A DNA stretch of 20,999 nt from a virus: IMG/VR virus record IMGVR_UViG_3300029267_002024, positions 1-20,999 of that record, one strand, 5' to 3'. A program made the position numbers and the translations under genes. Shown here piece after piece: positions 19,035 through 20,999 of this stretch; within the stretch, counting starts at the first letter, position 1; every line of letters begins with the position of its first letter. The notes under the pieces were generated by a model that worked only from the letters and a program-made list of their open reading frames with translations, was not told where the DNA came from and did no database searches.

Positions 19035-20801
19035 CTACTTCTTTTTGGCCTTGTTGGGCAGGGCTTTGGACGTGTACGGATACTTCTTGAATTTTAGTGT
19101 TGCTTTCGGAGATGGCAAGGCGTAGGTGTAGTGCCACCGGATTACATAGACGGGATGGATTGCACCTTGCAGCTTGGACTTCTCCGGGCCGTCAATAAGG
19201 GCTTCCCCGATTTGCTTTGCTGGTTTATCGTCGATGGTGGAGATGATGGCCAGGTCTGCGGACTTGATTGGGTGGCCGTAGCGTTTGGCTGTGCCGTGGA
19301 GTTCTACCGTCCACTTGGAAACACCACGATCTTGAACGGCTATCTCGTCTTCGTCAACCGTTGCGGTTCCGGGTGCAACTTCTAAGGTCTTTTTGTTTGC
19401 GTCGATAGAGATTTCATGTTCAGCGTCTGACTCCCCTACACGGCGACTGTAAATGACTGCGTTGTCTTTCTTGAAGACGAGACGAATAGCGTACTGCATC
19501 CAACTGTTATCTTCTGGAGGAAGAGCAAACACTGAGGTGTCATGGGTGCCTGTTGGGCTGCGTTGTTGCGGAGGGGTGAGTGTCATTTTGGGTTTTGGCA
19601 GACTGACACAGAAGTTGTAGATACGATCTGCTGAGTTTGGGAACACGATGTTGGATACGCCGCGTTCATAGTGTGGGCCACGGTAGGCCCTCATCGAGGA
19701 CTGCCACGCAGCCCACGAACCCTTGACTGGAAGCCATAGCCCGGACGCCTTGAAGATTGTAGCGAGGGAAGTTACCCCTGTGAAGGACAGGGAAAACGTC
19801 ATACCACGTCCACCGATGATCTCTTCGGTGATGGAAAGGCGTCGTGGTACAAGATGGATGTCACCTGAGTTTTCAGGGTCGTCCGGTCGGGCGTTGGCCT
19901 TCCATGCTTCAATTCGGGATTTGACGGCATGAACAAAGGCAGCCCATGCAATTTGTCGAGGTTGGCCGGGTGCTACCAGGATTCGTCCATTGAAGCTGAC
20001 TTCCCACTCCGCCCATAGGCCGCTGATGGTTTGACTAATGTTGGTACGGCAGCAATGCGGGTAGAGCGGGTTTTCAGAGGGATCTTCACTGTCACTGATG
20101 GTAAATTCCAGGAAGCGACGATCCGGGGTCAGGACGAAGTGTTGAGTTCGGTGGAAGTTGTTTGGAACTGGAAAGGCAAGGGACACGAAAGCACGGAAGG
20201 CGTCGGCTGTCCGGTCGACAACTCTGCCGGTTCGGATGGGGCTTACTTCCAACCGGCCCGAGATTGTCCGTTCCGTTAGACCTTCGTTGTTGATGGCAAA
20301 GTTGACGGCGTAGGTGAACTCCCCGACGTTTGCAGAAGAGTAGATGCCGGGGTCTAAGTCTTCACACTCGATAGCCGTGACTTCGCATTCCCATACAATG
20401 CGACAGGCTTGGCGGTCACCAATGGGTTCCCATGCGAGGATTCTTGGCTTGGGACCGTAGCCTACGGTGTTGGTGTTGCTGAAGGTGAGGTCTTGACCAA
20501 GCCCTTTCTGTTTGATAATAAGTGTGCCGCCTGGGGCTGTCAGGAGGCGTCGAAGGATTTTCATGGCGTCCGAGCCGGACTTATCTAATGGTTCTCCGGC
20601 TACTACGGATGGAATTCCACCAGCCCCGGGGAAGTCGCTTCCAGTCAGAATGGTTTCGACGGAGATGTAGTAGGTTCGGTACTTAATGATACGGTCGGCA
20701 GAATCATAGACGGGTTGGATGCGTACCTTCAGACCAACGGGAGATGGAAAGTCATATCCGTTATAGTGTACGTCTTGGGTAACATCCAGAAGACGGGCCA
20801 T
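19035..20801 (-). CDS. Large virion structural protein, 588 aa
   Basis: The protein begins MARLLDVTQDVHYNGYDFPS. It is largely beta-rich with many loops: VETILTGSDFPGAGG, GQDLTFSNTNTVGYG, and FTYAVNFAINNEG. A central segment has CCRTNISQTISGLWAEWEVSF, and the C-terminal part contains VYVIRWHYTYALPSP and a basic end KYPYTSKALPNKAKKK. No transmembrane segment or enzyme motif is visible. Composition and the position before the frameshifted gene and portal suggest a virion protein, for example tail or adaptor associated. I do not recognise a family. GGGAG lies eight bases upstream, and its ATG overlaps the previous stop as TAATG. Confidence 0.78.
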   Translation of the reverse strand: MARLLDVTQDVHYNGYDFPSPVGLKVRIQPVYDSADRIIKYRTYYISVETILTGSDFPGAGGIPSVVAGEPLDKSGSDAMKILRRLLTAPGGTLIIKQKGLGQDLTFSNTNTVGYGPKPRILAWEPIGDRQACRIVWECEVTAIECEDLDPGIYSSANVGEFTYAVNFAINNEGLTERTISGRLEVSPIRTGRVVDRTADAFRAFVSLAFPVPNNFHRTQHFVLTPDRRFLEFTISDSEDPSENPLYPHCCRTNISQTISGLWAEWEVSFNGRILVAPGQPRQIAWAAFVHAVKSRIEAWKANARPDDPENSGDIHLVPRRLSITEEIIGGRGMTFSLSFTGVTSLATIFKASGLWLPVKGSWAAWQSSMRAYRGPHYERGVSNIVFPNSADRIYNFCVSLPKPKMTLTPPQQRSPTGTHDTSVFALPPEDNSWMQYAIRLVFKKDNAVIYSRRVGESDAEHEISIDANKKTLEVAPGTATVDEDEIAVQDRGVSKWTVELHGTAKRYGHPIKSADLAIISTIDDKPAKQIGEALIDGPEKSKLQGAIHPVYVIRWHYTYALPSPKATLKFKKYPYTSKALPNKAKKK

Positions 20802-20999
20802 TAGAAAGCTCCCAGTTGCGGCATGGGCATTGGGATGATCGGGCCGTTGGCCCAGTCCCGATGTCTATCGTCTGCTCCGGCCCCTTGGCGTGCAGGTTGA
20901 TCTTCGGTAAAGAACTCCATGAACTTTTGATAAGACGCAAGGTCTTCGTGCTTCTTTTCCTCCAGAAGACGCTTGATGTCTTCACCTTCATCGAAGATG
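20801..20999 (-). CDS. C-terminal part of an upstream virion-region gene, cut by window edge
   Basis: About 65 codons are visible: a helical charged segment (EDIKRLLEEKKHEDLASYQ), then KFMEFFTEDQPARQG, an acidic loop, and the end IIPMPMPQLGAF. The stop TAA shares bases with the next ATG (TAATG), typical of a coupled operon. The fragment is too short to identify. Its start lies beyond position 20999. Confidence 0.75.
   Translation of the reverse strand, partial: IFDEGEDIKRLLEEKKHEDLASYQKFMEFFTEDQPARQGAGADDRHRDWANGPIIPMPMPQLGAF

Noticed and set aside
1-20999. tRNA genes, integrase or transposase
   Set aside because: No T-arm-like consensus with matching stems and no recombinase or transposase motifs were seen on either strand.

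Overview
The window looks like part of a tailed double-stranded DNA phage genome (free phage or prophage). It has a portal-like protein, large virion-like proteins, a phage-style replication and recombination set, many short tightly packed genes, strong Shine-Dalgarno sequences (AGGAGG/GGGAG types), overlapping start and stop codons, and no ribosomal or metabolic genes. Base composition is fairly balanced. I cannot name the host; the ribosome-binding sites only say it is bacterial. No tRNA, CRISPR array, integrase or transposase was seen.

Layout. (1) Positions 1-9908 are transcribed leftward and hold the replication/recombination genes, in transcription order: a 88-aa protein, a 67-aa protein, a DUF4120-like protein, a histone-tail-like basic protein, a DUF932-like protein, a conserved phage protein, a 185-aa unknown, a family-4-type uracil-DNA glycosylase, a PD-(D/E)XK nuclease, a 99-aa unknown, a RecA/Sak4-like ATPase with an acidic tail, a DUF669-like putative ssDNA-binding protein, an 81-aa unknown, and the exonuclease domain of a DNA polymerase cut by the window edge. 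(2) Positions 9952-10811 are a non-coding divergent region rich in GGGGCC/CCCATGGGG words and short direct repeats, a candidate control region or origin. (3) Positions 10812-13190 are a small rightward accessory block: basic protein, zinc-ribbon protein, PD-(D/E)XK-like protein, DUF2585-like membrane protein, unknown, and a DUF1599-type nucleotide-modification-associated protein. (4) Positions 13092-20999 are leftward virion genes: a partial gene, a 588-aa structural protein, a gene with an A9 slippery site and a 97-codon -1 extension, the portal, three tiny basic proteins, a 62-aa protein, an 875-aa structural protein and a 121-aa virion-like protein.

The most unusual content is non-coding. 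Five intergenic arrays in the left third are built from a strict 5-bp register, GGANN on the transcribed (minus) strand, where GGA is nearly invariant and NN takes all 16 values. Each array lies just upstream of a replication/recombination gene or gene group. They are broken into blocks by short conserved separators that resemble the gene leaders. A second system is a 25-30 bp element ending in six G (four copies, two 30/30 identical), which resembles a single-subunit phage RNA polymerase promoter. Three single genes (8035-8808, 9642-9908, 16319-16507) are each bracketed by their own 23-31 bp inverted repeats, so their transcripts could form panhandles. Several replication proteins also carry lysine-rich histone-H1-like N-terminal tails.
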